This document shows, one piece after another, positions 44,695-56,615 of a stretch of DNA of 64,000 nt. Positions within the stretch are counted from its first letter, which is position 1. Every line of letters starts with the position of its first letter. The position numbers were made by a program, and so were the translations under genes. Source of the stretch: Dugong dugon. Its lineage: Eukaryota > Chordata > Mammalia > Sirenia > Dugongidae. The stretch lies in NCBI GenBank assembly GCA_030035585.1, contig CM057469.1:112694650-112758649 (forward strand), in the 5' to 3' direction. The notes beneath the pieces were generated by a model. The model did no database searches, was not told where the DNA came from, and saw only the letters and a program-made list of their open reading frames with translations.

Positions 44695-44872
44695 TGCTAG
44701 GTGTCATCCAGTCAGTTATGGCTTATAGCAACACTGTATACAACAGAACAAAACACTGCCTGGTCCTGTGGCATCCTCACAACTATTTCTATGTTTGAGC
44801 GCATTGTTGCAGCCCAAGAGTCAATCCACCTCATTGTCTTCCTCTTTTTCACTGACCTTCTACTTTACCTAG

Positions 44873-45399
44873 TGTCGTGGATTGAATTGTATCCCGAAAA
44901 AGTATCTGTCAACTTGTCTGGGTCATGATTCCCAGTCTTGTATGATTTGTGTAATCTGATGTGATTTCCTTATGTGTTGTAAACTCTATCACTATGATGA
45001 GGTTATATGTAATCTCCTTATTTATTGTAAATTCTGTCACTATGATGAGGTTATACTCATGAGGTTTACAAGATTAGATAGTGTCTTAATCTAATCTCTT
45101 TTGAGATATAAAAGAGAGACGGGAACAGAGACACATGGGAACCTCATACCACCAAGAAAGCAGTGCTGGGAGCAGAGCACATCCTTTGGACCTGAGGTTC
45201 CTGTGCAGAGATGCTCCCAGACCAAAGGAAGATTAATGACACCAACCTTCCTCCAGAGCAGATGGAGAAATTGTTCCCCTGGAGCTGATGCCCTGAATTT
45301 GGACTTGTAGCCTACTGGACTGTGAGAGAATAAACTTCTCTTTGCTAAAGCCATCCACTTATGGTATTTCTGTTGGAGCAGCACTAGATGACTAAGATG
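44873..45399 (+). mobile_element. ERVL/MaLR-like solo LTR inside the RTE
   Basis: Starts TGTCGTGGATTGAATTGTAT and ends CTAGATGACTAAGATG. CCTAG occurs exactly at 44868-44872 and 45400-45404, a 5-bp duplication. AATAAA near 45327. Same family as 38530-39058. It inserted after the RTE. Confidence 0.82.
44972..45065. repeat. Two-copy ~47-bp tandem duplication within the LTR
   Basis: Units at about 44972-45018 and 45019-45065 share CACTATGATGAGGTTATA and a CTTAT...TTGTAAA start. The sister LTR at 38530 lacks the second copy. Confidence 0.7.
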
Positions 45400-47159
45400 C
45401 CTAGCATGATGTCCTTTTCCAGGGATTGGTCCCTTCTGATAACATGTCCAAAGTAAGTGAGATAAACTCTCGTCATTCTCACTTCTAAGGAGCATTCTAG
45501 CTGTACTTCTTCCAAGACAGATTTATTCATTCTTTGGGCAGTCCACAGTATATTCAATATTCTTTCTCAACACCACTAATTCAGATGCATCAATTCTTCT
45601 TTGGTTTTCCTTATTCATTGTTCATCATTCCCATGCATATGAGGCAATCGAAAATACCATGACTTAGGCCAGGGACACCTTAGTCCTCAAGGTGATGCCT
45701 TTACTTTTTGACATTTTAAAAAGGTCTTTTGCAGCAGATTTGCGAATGCACTATGTCATTTGATTTCTTGACTGCTGCTTCCATGGGCATTGATTGTGAT
45801 CCAAGTAAAATGAAATCCTTGACAACTTTGATCTTTTCTCAGTCTATCATGATATTGATTATTGGTCCAGCTGTGAGGATTTTTATTTTCTTTATGTTGA
45901 GGTGTAATCCATATTGAAGGTTGCTGTCTTTGATCTTCATCAGTGAGTGCTTCAACACTTCTTCTCTTTCAGCAAGCAAGGTTGTTAATTAGTCTTCCTC
46001 TAATCCTGATGCTGCATTCTTTTTCATATAGTCCAGCTTCTCAAATTATTTTTTAGACCTACAGATTGAATAAGTTGGTGAAATGATACAACCCTGACAC
46101 ACACGTTTCCTAATTTTTAACCACCCAATATCTCCTGGTTCTGTCTGAATGACTTCCTCTTGGTCAATGTGCAGGTTCTACGTGAGCACAATTAAGTGTT
46201 CTGGAATTTCCATTCTTCACAATGTTATCCCTTTGTTATGATCTACACAGTCAAATGCCTTTACATAGTCAATACAACATAGGTAAACATCTTTCTGGTA
46301 TTATCTGCTTTCGGCCAAGATCCATCTGACATCAGCAATGATATCCCTTGTTTCACATCCTCTTCTGAATTCAGCTTCAATTTCTGGCAGTTCCCTGTTG
46401 ATGTACTGCTGCAACCATTTTTGAATTATCTTATGCAAATTATCTTCTGTAAATTTACTTGCTTGTGACATTAATAAAATTGTTTTATAATTTCCGCATT
46501 CTATTGAATCATATTTCTTTTGGATAGGCACGTATATGGATCTCTTCCAGTCGATTGGCCAGGTAGCTGTCTTCCAAATTTTCTTGGCATATATGAGTGA
46601 GAACTTCCAGCATTGCATCCATTTTTTGAAACATCTCAATTGGTATTCCGTCAATTCCTAGAGCCTTGTTTTTTGTCAATGCCTTCAGTGCAGCTTGGAA
46701 TTCTTCCTACAGTACCATTGGTCCTTGATCATATGCTACGTCCTGAAATGCCTGAATATTGACCAATTATTTTTGCTATAGTGACTCTGTATATTCTCTC
46801 CGTCTTCTTTTGATGCTTCCTGCATTGTTCATTTTCTTTCCCATAGAATCCTTCAATATTGCAACTGAGGCTTGAATTTTTTCTTCAGTTCTTTTGGCTT
46901 GAGAAATGTCAAGTGTGTTCTTCCCTTTTGGTTTTCTAACTCCAGGTCTTTGTACATTTCATTATCATACTTTACTTTGTCTTCTCGAGCTGCCCTTTGA
47001 AATCTTCTTTTCAGCTCTTTTATTCATCATTTCTTCAATTGCTTTAGCTGCTCTACATTCGAGAGCAAGTCTCAGAGTCTCTTCTGACATCCATTTTGGT
47101 CTTCTCTTTCTTTTCTGTCTGTTTAATGACCTCTTGCTTTCTTCATGTATGATGTCCTT

Positions 47160-47245
47160 GATGTCATCACACAACTCATGTGGTCTTTGGTCATTAGTGC
47201 TTGATGTCATCACACAACTCATGTGCTCTTTGGTCATTAGTGTTC
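47160..47245. repeat. 43-bp tandem duplication in the RTE
   Basis: GATGTCATCACACAACTCAT ... GGTCATTAGTG occurs at 47160-47202 and 47203-47245 with only a few differences; expected once in this part of RTE. Confidence 0.85.
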
Positions 47246-48476
47246 TTTCCGTCAAATCTATTCTTGAGATGGTTTCTAAAATCATGTGGAATATACTCAA
47301 GGTCGTACTTTGACTCTGGTGGCCTTTTTTTAATTTTCTTCTGCTTCAGATTTAACTTGCATAGGAGCAATTGATGATCTGTTTTGCAATCGATCCCTGT
47401 CCTTGTTCTGACTGATGATATTGAGTTTCTCCATTGTCTCTTTCCACAGATGTGGTTGATTTGATTCCTGTCTATTCCGTCTGGCCAGGTCCACGTGTAT
47501 AGTTGCCACTTATGATGTTGAAAAAAGTTATTTGTAATGATGAAGTTGTTGGTTTTGCAAAATTCTATCATGTGATTTCTGGCTTTGTTTCTATCACCAA
47601 GTCTGTATTTCCCAACTACTGATCTTCTTTGTTTAAAATTTTCACATTCCTATCACCAATAATTATCAATGCATCTTGATTGTAAGTTTGATCAATTTCA
47701 GACTGCAGAAATTGGTAAAAATCTTTAATTTCTTCATCTTTGGCATTCATGGTTGATGTGTAAATTTGAGAAAAATAGTTGTATTAACTTGTCTTCCTTA
47801 TAGGTGTACGGATATTGTCTTATCACTGAGAGGGTTGTACTTCTGGATTGCTTCTTAAAATTTTTTTTTTTTTTTTTGAAGATGAATGTGATACTGTTCC
47901 TCTTTAATTTGTCATTTCCAGCATAGTAAATATACCATCGTCTGATTCAAATTGGCCAATACTAGTCCATCTCAGTTTACTAATTCCTAGGATACCAATC
48001 CTGATACATTCTATTTAATTTTTGACAACTTCCAATTTTTCTAGATCTGTACTTCATACATTCAACATTCAGATTATTAGTGGATGTTTGCAGCTGTTTC
48101 TTCTCATTTTCAGTTGTGCCACATCAGCAAATGAATGTCCCAAAAGCTTGACTCCATCCAAGTCATTAAGGTCAACTTTACTTTGAGAAACAGCTTTTCC
48201 CCAGTGATATTTTGAGTGACTTCCAACATGAGGGTCTCATCTTCCAGCACTGTATCAGATAATGTTCTATTGCTATTCATAAGATTTTCACTGGCCACTT
48301 ATTTTAGAAGTAGATTGCCAGGTCCTTCTCCCTAGTCTGTTTTAGTCTGGAAGCTCTGCTGAAACCTGTCCACCCTGGGTGACCCTGCTGGTATTTGAAA
48401 TACCAGCTGCACAGCTTCTAGCATAAAAGCAACCCAAAAGCTGACACAGTACAGCAAACTGACAGATGAGTAGTGG

Positions 48477-48689
48477 TAGGATCATCTAGATCCATTCAAA
48501 TATATTTATGGCCCACAGTTCTTCTTCTCTGAGGGACAGAGGTCAAGAGCAGTTATAAGCCTGAGTGGCGCCAGTAGGGCCACAAGTCTCCAGCGCTGGC
48601 TAGCTGCTGGCATCTAAAACATCAAAGTGTCCTACTATTTCTTTGAGCTAAATAGTGTACTTTGTTACATTGTGAATACCCTAGAGATC
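48477..48689. other. No recognised feature
   Basis: Unique-looking sequence beside the RTE 5' end; may include RTE leader I do not recognise. Confidence 0.35.
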
Positions 48690-48858
48690 CAAAAACCAAA
48701 AACCAAACGCATTGCCATGGAGTTGATTCTGACTCACAGTGACCCTATAGGGCAGAGCAGAACTGCCCGATAAGGTTTCCAAAGAGTGGCTGGTAGATTT
48801 GAACCACTGACTTTTTGGTTAGCAGCCAACCACTTAACCACTGTGCCACCAGGTCTCC
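48690..48858 (-). mobile_element. AfroSINE, type A short form
   Basis: Tail (AAACGCATTGCCATGGAGTT), junction GTTTCCAAAGAGTGGCTGG, head ACTGTGCCACCAGGTCTCC. Confidence 0.92.
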
Positions 48859-49204
48859 ACCCTAGAAATAGGGGCACAAAAATGTTATTCTGTTAATATT
48901 CTTAGTGTAAATCTGTTTAAAATTTTTTAAACCAGAAAACTAGCTTTGCACAGATTTTGAAAATAGAGAAAGAGCACAGGTAAGAGCAAAGTAAAATGCT
49001 GCCCGGACTCTGGTTTTTAATATAATTTTGAAATATTGTTTAAAAATTTATGTGTCATTGCATAAAAAACATTGCATAAAAATGGAGATGCCTGAATTCT
49101 AGTTGATTCCCTCTTCTGTATACCTTTGGTAAAAGTACTTCTTCTTTCTAGGTCTATGTTTTCTTGTGTTAAAATTCAGGAATTTGGCCTATAATGGAGT
49201 AAGG

Positions 49205-49425
49205 AAATTTTTTTTTCTGTAAAGTGTCAGATAGTAAACATTTTATTCTTTGGGGATCAAACAGTTTCTGATGTAACTATTCAACTCTGCTACCATTATA
49301 GCATGAAAACAGCCATAGCAATACATAAGCAAATGGACATGGCTTTGTCCCAATAAAACTTTATATTTACAAAAGCCACTGCTGGGTGGATTTGGCCCAT
49401 GGGTCATAATTTGCCACCCCTTCAC
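49205..49425 (+). mobile_element. hAT-type non-autonomous DNA transposon
   Basis: Second copy of the family seen at 28711: TCTGTAAAGTGTCAGATAGT, 'ccattatagcatgaaaacagcc', 'ggatttggcccatgggtca'. One end is worn. Confidence 0.75.
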
Positions 49426-49929
49426 TACACTGATTGTTGGAATTCCTGCATGTATTGGGTATCTCTTGCCTGAGGTCACAATCTATTGTGACAGCAGCCA
49501 TAAGCAAAAAGCTCGGTGACATACAATAAGCATTTATTTGTCATATGTCTGTGACTCCACTAGGTGGCCCTGCTGGTCTTAGCTGAGTTTGCTAACCTCT
49601 CCCGGTCAGCCGGGAGTTGTTGATCTGGGTGGCAGAGGCTGGGCAGCTTCATGCTTTAAATGTGCTGGTTTGTTGAGACCCCTGGGATGGCTTTCTTCCT
49701 CATGTATTCATCCTGTGGCTCCGACTGACTAAAATTATCCCGGGGAAGCTCTCTCCATGTGGATGATAGAGACACAAGGGTGCAAGCTGAATTGGCTGAA
49801 TGACAATGTAACTTCTGCCCACATGTTAGTGTACTGAGCAAGTCACCCGAACTGGCCCAAAGTCAAAAGAAAGGGAAACACATTCCACCTATGATGAGGC
49901 CATGGCAAGGGTATGGATGCAGGGCCATT
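49426..49929. other. Unassigned, probably old repeat
   Basis: Contains 'ctgctggtcttagctgagtttgc' and 'cagccgggagttgttgatctg', phrases common in ancient LTR-type repeats; I cannot name the family. Confidence 0.35.
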
Positions 49930-50030
49930 CAACCTATGGATCAGCATGTTTTAGAAATTACATTCCTGGGCCCCATTGCCAGAAGCTCTGATTCATCAGG
50001 CCCACGGCCCCTATCAGAAGTACGTGTTTA
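49930..50030 (+). mobile_element. MER5A-like hAT fossil
   Basis: 'attacattcctgggccccat' and 'ctctgattcatcaggcccac' match MER5A; the downstream end is lost where the SINE begins. Confidence 0.65.
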
Positions 50031-50042
50031 ACCATCTTAAGG

Positions 50043-50250
50043 AGCTCCGGTCCGGTGGTGCAGTGGTTAAGCGTGCACCTGCTAACCAAAAGGTCAGCCG
50101 TTCAAATCCACCAGTCACTCCACGAGAGAAAGATGCGGCAGTCGGCTTCCTTACAGATTTACAGCCCTGGAAATCCCATGGGGCGGTTCTACTCTGTCCT
50201 ATAGGTTCCCTCTGAGACGGAATTCAACTGAACTGCAACAGGTTAGGTGT
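50043..50250 (+). mobile_element. AfroSINE, type A long form
   Basis: Head GAGCTCCGGTCCGGTGGTGC with the A-box-like TGGTGCAGTGG, B-box-like CGTTCAAATCC, intact middle segment. CpG-containing, so relatively young. Confidence 0.92.
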
Positions 50251-50297
50251 TCTTGGTTAGCCATCTTGATGAGGGGTCCGCACAGGGAACATTCTCA

Positions 50298-50908
50298 CTC
50301 CTGTATTTTTAAGCAAATAACGCACACGTTATGTTTTTTGCCAAGTGCACAATTTCCCCTTCCACCCACGCGTTATATTTTCGTAAGGGTGTTATGCTTT
50401 TTTTTTTTTTTTTTTTTTTTTTTACATTTTTGACTTCAATATCCATTTCTGATCACATGGAAACTTAAAGTATTGGTTTTGTATTACTTGAAATTTAAGC
50501 CAAAATATTTACAGTAGATCAGCCGTTGAGCTAATGTGCTATAATTATCAACTTCAATTAATAGAAACAAATGCAGTTTCGATTATTTAGTTTCCGATTA
50601 CCAGGGGAGTACCAAACTCGATCCATGACTTCTTGACCATGGCTTATACGTTTATTATACAAGTATGATCAAAAGTACCATTTCAGACTACTTTTATTCA
50701 CGTAAGCAGGGAATTAAAGAAAATAAACAGAATGATACGATTCAACTTTCACATGGGAGGACAGGTGAAGGAGGCCAAAATTCACTTCCGGGAATATCAC
50801 GAGACGTGTCGTGTATGCATAGGTGCGCTACGCCAGAACAGTTTTACTTAATTTCATTGTTTCCACGTGTTATGTTGGTGGGCACATTATTTGCAGAAAA
50901 TACGGTAG
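50298..50908. mobile_element. Candidate DNA transposon (MITE-like), unassigned family
   Basis: The left end CTCCTGTATTTTTAAGCAAA and the reverse complement of the right end CTACCGTATTTTCTGCAAAT align over about 27 bases with few differences, suggesting terminal inverted repeats. GTTATG/GCGTTAT motifs recur near the left end and CGTGTTATG near the right. CpG is much denser than in the flanks. A T26 run lies at 50398-50423. No clear target-site duplication and no transposase. Confidence 0.45.
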
Positions 50909-51954
50909 ATGCTTTCTGAGGCCACTTTCAACTCCGTTTTTCAGATTCTGTGAAATAGAGTTTTTATTTTTTGAAGTACGCTTTGTTCTCAGAAAGTTTG
51001 TCTAGTTTGCTAGCTAGTCTCTGCAGTTGCTCTGACTTTTAGGGACAGAAGCAGGCTGAATATGGTCTTGAGGGAAGCTCATTGCTTCGCTCCCACAGAG
51101 CTCTGCCCAGCTTTGTCCTCACCCACTCCTCCACCTCTTCCACAGACCTCTCCTGTTGGGGCCAACTCATCAGGCGTTTGTGAAGGGAAGCTGATGATAA
51201 CTATCGTCTGCACAGCTGGACTAAAACCAACTCATTTTACACTGCAGTGGCTGGTAATCAAATGGTACTACATGCTTTATTAATTTGTAATCACCCCCCC
51301 CCTTTTCTTTTTTCTTTTACTCATAGGTCTCTTAAAAATTCCTTGACTGTGCAACAGTGGTGAACGATCCTTCTCCAAAATAAGTGGCACTTCCTTTATG
51401 CAACTGCTAAACTCAGCATCTTGGGGGTATTTCTCATAAATATTTAATGCTGCATTTTAAAATTTATATTTGGGGTGATTTTTCTTTTCCCGTTTGAAAG
51501 AAGCTTTTAATTGTGGTATAATGGCTGGTTCTATCACCATAAATATCGATAGGTCAATAGTATATTAATGGGCAGCAGTGTTAGGTCTCTGTAAAATCTC
51601 AGCTGTGGTTAGGAGGGACATGGTTGCCTGGATAAGCTCTTTCATGAAAGCTGATGTCAGCATGTCATTGCCAACCATGCAAGAATTATATTCATCATTT
51701 GGCTTGCTAAAGTAACATGAATTTCTTTTAAAGGTCCATACATTTAAATTGCCAGCATATGATTTATGCAACTCCAGAATTTGTCAGCTGGCTTAAGCCT
51801 ACATGGAGTCTTATGCAGGCTTCCATCTGGTGGGTGGGAAGGAAAGGCAATGCAGAACCCAGAAGTTCTTTTTCAAAATGCTATTACTCATTTTTTATTA
51901 ATACTTTGCATTTATATAAAAACTGTCTTTCATATACTTTGTTTTTGTTATTAG
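50909..51954. other. No recognised feature
   Basis: Includes a C9/T-rich stretch near 51293; nothing else supported. Confidence 0.35.
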
Positions 51955-52262
51955 CTCCTGTCAAGTTGGCCCCTGACTCATGGCGACCCTATGTACAATG
52001 GACCGATATGCTGCCCAGTCCTGGGCCAGCCCCGTGCTCAGTTATGGATTGGACCGTTGTGGCCTATAGAGTTTTCATTGGCTGATTTTCTCCCTAGTTT
52101 GTCTTAGTCTGGAAGCTCCAATGAAACCTGTTCAACATCATGAGACCAGGCAGCCCTCCACTGACAGACGGGTGGTGGATGCAAATGAGGTGCACTGATG
52201 GAGACTCGAACCCATAAAACTCCTGGAAAACACTTCTAGTGAATTCTACTAATGTCATCTAC
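51955..52262 (-). mobile_element. tRNA-Gly-headed SINE with RTE-like tail
   Basis: Tail at the left: TGTCAAGTTGGCCCCTGACT then CCCTATGTACAATGGACCG. The middle matches RTE 5' sequence in reverse (GTCTTAGTCTGGAAGCTCC). The right end GAGACTCGAACCCATAAAAC ... CTACTAATGTCATC is a degraded tRNA-Gly in reverse. A different SINE architecture from the AfroSINE A-C types. Confidence 0.65.
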
Positions 52263-52498
52263 AGTAATTGCACAGCACTGCTTAGAGATGGCTAGCCTGA
52301 CGCCATATATTGTACTGATGCTGGGATTTTGTTTTCTTTTCTTTAAGTAACAAGTTAAAAATCTTTCACATGGTTTGCAATATTTCCCAGTCAGTTGGTT
52401 TGTGAATGGTCCCCATTCCAGAGAAGTTCTGGGGACAAAAAATGAACAAAACCCAAACCAACAAGGAATCATTTAAAAGATAAGAACCAAGTAATAGA

Positions 52499-52690
52499 AA
52501 GATATGATCTTCTGGTTTTATGGGCTATGCAATTATTGTCACAGCTACTCACCTCTGCAGTTGCAGCATGAAAGTAGCCACAGACCATACATAAACAAAG
52601 GCTTATAGTTGAATTCCAACAAAATTTTATTTCTAAAAACTGGCATTGGATGGATTTGGCCAAAGAGCCATAGCTTGCTGAACTCTGATC
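52499..52690 (+). mobile_element. hAT-type non-autonomous DNA transposon
   Basis: Third copy of the 28711 family: 'gttgcagcatgaaagtagcc', 'acataaacaaaggc', 'ggatggatttggccaaagag', end 'gcttgctgaactctg'. Confidence 0.72.
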
Positions 52691-53304
52691 TAAAAGATGA
52701 TCAATTTGATTCTAAAATAAGTCAAATTATTTCTACCTGTTCCATGATTACAAACCACAGGGAACCATTGTAAACTGTTGGAGACAACAAGAAAAATTAG
52801 GCAAAATGAATGCAGATCCTTGTCAGCGTTAGAATAAAGCACCTCTGCATATACCTCATAGATGATTGGCATTAGCACTGACCTTGCTTATGTACCACCC
52901 GCAAGCAGCCCAGCTCTCTTATCACTTTCTCTAGTCCTCATCTGAACCTGTATTTCTAACCGACAGCTTCTTGCCTCCAGCACTCTCTAGGTGGTTTTCC
53001 CTCTTGTCCCCATTACAATCTATTCTTTATACAAGAGCCAGAGTGACCTTGAAACAATCATCCTCCTGCTTAAAAATACTTTTTCCATTGTCTTTAAGGT
53101 TAAAAACAAGGCCTGGCGTGATCTAGCTCTGTCTTCTCTCTCCAACCTCACCTTCTGCTTCTTTCCCCTTCACTTATTATTCCCCCCAACACTGAATGCC
53201 AAGCATTTCCCACGCACTGGGCTCATTTCTGTCTCCTGGGCCTTTGCATCTGCAGTTCCTTAGAAGGTATCTCTTTATCTGCATCTCTTCTAGAAATGCC
53301 TACT

Positions 53305-53997
53305 TGTATTCATTTCCTATTGCAGCTGTAACAAATTAGCACAAAATTGGTGGTTTAAGACACAAATTTATTCTCTGACAGTTCTGGAGGTCAGAAGTCC
53401 AAAATCAGTTTCACTGGGCTAGACTCAAGGTATCAGCAGGGTCGTATTCCTTCAGGAAGCTTTCAGGGGAAAATTTACTTCCTTGTCTTTTTAGCTTCTG
53501 TTGGCCACCAATGTTCCTTGGCTTGTGGCTCCTTTCTTCTTCAAAGCACATCTCTCCAATCCTTGCTTCCATAATCACATTGCCTTCTCCCCGACTCTGA
53601 ACCTTCCTGTGTTCCTCTTATAAGCACCCTTGTGATTACATTGGGTCCACCTAGATGAGTGATGCTAACAGTTAATGTGCTCAGCTGCTTAACTGAAAGG
53701 TTGGAAGTTCAAGTCCATCCAGCGGTGCCATAGAAGAAAGGTCTGGTGATCTATTTCTGAAAAATTAGTCATTGATTACCCTATAGAGCACAGTTCTACT
53801 CCGACACGCATGGAGTCATCATAAATTGGAGTGGACTGGACAGTAACTGACTGGATAATCCAGAATAATCTTCCCATCTCAAGAACTTAACTACGTTTGC
53901 AAAGTCTCTAACTGATTTTGCCATGTAAGGCAACATTCACAGGTTCAGGGATTAGGACGTGGACATACTTGGAGACCATTATTCAGCCTATCACACA
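53305..53997 (-). mobile_element. MaLR (MLT1-type) LTR, interrupted by a SINE
   Basis: TGTATTCATTTCCTATTGCA, then 'agttctggaggtcagaagtc', and the far end 'attcagcctatcacaca'. Reverse orientation of the family at 57943-58887. SINE at 53656-53853. Confidence 0.72.
53656..53853 (+). mobile_element. AfroSINE, type C
   Basis: Type C body: AGAAGAAAGGTCTGGTGATC, then AGAGCACAGTTCTACTCCGA and ACACGCATGGAGTCATCATA. The head is worn. Confidence 0.8.
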
Positions 53998-54410
53998 AAT
54001 TATCCTGCAGGTCTTGGTTTAGATGTTGCTCCCCAAAGAGAACTGCCTGACCCTTCAATCTACATGTGCTCACTCATGTGGCCCCTTGCATGGAATCGCC
54101 TCCTTTTATTCCATTGCAGTTATTTTTCAGTTTAACACCTGCTTTTCCCACCAGACTTTAAGGTCCAACAGGTCAGGAGCTGTGTCTGTTTTGTTTATCA
54201 TTGTTGAATAACTGGCCTAGTGATGTGAGGATGTGTTTTCACATTTGACACAAAGGGGCACAGCCTGGTTTCCTTGAGCAATTTAAATTTCTGACAATGA
54301 CACATTTGAAGTTACATTTTCTTTCAGCTTGTTTGTTTTTTTATGTGTGCTTTCTTTTAGAATAAACTGAGAAAGAAACAACCTGGCATACTAGGGAAAT
54401 TTTACTTTTG

Positions 54411-54568
54411 GTTAACCATTGCCGTTGAGTCTATTCCAACTCATAGTGACCCTATTGGCTAGAGTAGAACTGCTCTATAGAGTTTCCAAGGAGCACCTGG
54501 TGGATTCGAACTGCAGCCCTTTTAGTTGGCAGCTGTAGCTCTTAACCACCACGCCACCAGGGTTTACT
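54411..54568 (-). mobile_element. AfroSINE, type A short form
   Basis: Tail GGTTAACCATTGCCGTTGAG, junction AGTTTCCAAGGAGCACCTGG, head CCACGCCACCAGGGTTT. Confidence 0.9.
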
Positions 54569-54949
54569 TTTGGTAGGGGAAAAGGAAAAAAAAAAAAAAA
54601 ATCAAAATTAACGTCCTACCTACCAGCTTGTAAGTTAGCTATTAAGTGTTTAGATGGCTTTCACATTTAGTGCACTCTGCCCGGTTCTCAAAGCACAAGA
54701 AACTATAATGCCTGCACAAGACAAATCCTCACTAATTACTCAGTCATATTTACATTTTAACGAGCTATACTTAACATACAATAAAATGCATAAATAATAA
54801 GTTCGTTCATATTTTAATTAGCTGACTTAAGACTTGAAAGCTAGGGCTTTGGCAGATGTATAAAAACAAAAACTAAGTGTCCTTCTATTTTTAATTCCCT
54901 TTTTGTGGCTTTAAGAATAATACCAGTTGATGGTAAAAAAACAAGAAAA

Positions 54950-55310
54950 TAATACTCAAGAAGATTCCCACTGCCCCGTGATCATCAGTCTCAATCCTGA
55001 GTGCCTGGTCCCCTTCTATGGCTTCTGTCCTCACTCTCCTCAGGGGGGCCCAGCCACTCCCAACTGTGAGCACCATTTATATGCAGATCACCCCCAATGT
55101 ATTACTTCCAATCCCTTTCCTCTTCCAGGCCTCCAGGCCACCTGGCCTCTCTGATTGAATGTCTACTAGACATCTCAAGCATAATATTGCCAAAATAGAA
55201 CCTTAGAGCGTTGCTCCTCCACAAACATTCTTCTTCCCAGTAAATAGACCACTATCCACTTAGTGTCGCCATCCAGAAATCTAGGCTTTGTCATTGAATA
55301 ATGAGGATAC
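54950..55310 (+). mobile_element. L2 LINE fragment
   Basis: 'catttatatgcagatcaccc', 'gaatgtctactagacatctc', 'ttgccaaaatagaacctta' correspond to the L2 coding region. Confidence 0.65.
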
Positions 55311-55737
55311 TAGAAAAATAAAATAAAAATTAAATCAGTGCAGAACTCTTATTAAACTAGATTAAAATTTAAAATCTAGGGGAAAAAACCCCAAATCCTA
55401 TACATGCAAGAATTGAATGTATGGTAAAGGTCAGGGGAAGAGAAAACAATGCTTTTGTGGTGAATGATGACGTGAAATAGCTAAATGTTCAGGGAAAAAC
55501 GTAGATTCTCTACCTCTCCTTCTGCTTCTTTTACTCTCTCTTTACCTGTCTCCCAAGTTTAACCATCCCCCGCCCCACAAACTGTGCATGATGCTTTCCA
55601 CCAGTTGTTACGCTCTATAGGGCACCTTACTGAGTACAGCTTTCATAGCAGACAACTTCACAGGCAAGGGCCAGCCCACGTCTGTGGCCTTGGGGTCAAA
55701 TTGATCTGTTAGTTGTAGCTGGGACAGACAAACGAAA
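55311..55737. other. No recognised feature
   Basis: Nothing supported. Confidence 0.35.
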
Positions 55738-55935
55738 ACCAAACCAGCTGTCATCAAGTCAATTCCGACTCATAACCGTCTCACGTGTTTCAGAGTCAAA
55801 CTGTGTTCCATGGGGCTTTCATGGCGATGGTCTTTCAGAAGTAGATAGCCAGGCCTTTCTTCTGAGACACTTCAGGGTGGATTTGAACTGCCAACCAACT
55901 GGCTAATAGCCAAGCACTTAACCATGTCAACCACC
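55738..55935 (-). mobile_element. AfroSINE, type B
   Basis: Tail CCAGCTGTCATCAAGTCAAT, type B segment CAGGCCTTTCTTCTGAGACA, head CTAATAGCCAAGCACTTAAC. Confidence 0.85.
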
Positions 55936-56127
55936 CTTATGTAGCTGGGGTAAAGCCAGTGTAATGGGTGTTTGATCTTGCAATCACACAGGAACCAGTG
56001 CTTGGCTTAATGCTATGCTGTTGCCATCTGGAACTTCTTGAACAAGGAAATTCTTCAACAACAATTTTTGAACAAAGGGCTTTTGCCCAGTTTTTATTTT
56101 GCACTGGTCCCTGCACATTAAATGCCA

Positions 56128-56311
56128 AAAAACCAAACCCACTGCCATAGAGTCAATTCCGACTCATAGCGACCCTATAGGGTTTCCAAGGTTGTAAATC
56201 TCTATAGAAGCAAACTGCCACATCTTTCTCCCACAGAGCCACTGGTGGTTTCGAACCACTGGCCTTCAGTTAGCAGTCAAGAGCCTTAACTGCTGCACCA
56301 CCAGGGCTCCT
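56128..56311 (-). mobile_element. AfroSINE, type A long form with ~22-bp deletion
   Basis: Contains the long-form middle but lacks the usual CAGAGTAGAACTGCC block: CCCTATAGGGTTTCCAAGG is joined directly. Head CTGCACCACCAGGGCTCC. Confidence 0.9.
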
Positions 56312-56496
56312 GCACTTTAGATAGCTGGTCTTATTTTAGTGAGAATGATGAACAGTTCTTAAGTATCCTTTCAGAGAGGGAGTGTGGTATACAGGAGTTC
56401 CCAGGCTTCTCAGAAAAAAAGAGTAATTTGAAGTTATCTTGCTTGGTGCTCATAGCACAAGTACAAACATAGAAACAAAAACAGAAATAAATGCAA

Positions 56497-56533
56497 TAGT
56501 TCAGCACTTAATCATTGTGCCACCCAGAGACTC
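56497..56533 (-). mobile_element. AfroSINE head fragment
   Basis: GTTCAGCACTTAATCATTGT then GCCACCCAGAGACTCC; only the head. Confidence 0.6.
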
Positions 56534-56615
56534 CAGAGATTGTTAAATTTGTCTATAAAAATTTCTCTGCCAGTAAAAATATTGGTACTACAATTAAAAG
56601 GCAAATGAAAATATT

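Larger units (their letters stand above)
44695..48476 (-). mobile_element. RTE LINE, nearly full length, split by an LTR
   Basis: After removing the LTR (44873-45399) about 3.26 kb remain, close to a complete RTE. From the 5' end at 48476 (CCACTACTCATCTGTCAG on the minus strand) run the leader, endonuclease, linker, RT and 3' end (44695). Segments readable: endonuclease with YTWTWPDGIDRNQINH and a TDHQLLL end (47571-47194), where a conserved Asp is Asn; linker (47310-46965); RT start (46654-46301) with DIIADVRWILAE. Numerous stops and frameshifts; inactive. Confidence 0.88.
53000..54220 (+). mobile_element. L2 LINE 3' part, split by an LTR
   Basis: Left block 53000-53304 ('cattacaatctattctttat', 'ggcctttgcatctgcagttc') and right block 54000-54220 ('tcatgtggccccttgcatgg', 'aggtcaggagctgtgtctg') match consecutive L2 parts. 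The LTR 53305-53997 sits between them. Confidence 0.7.
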
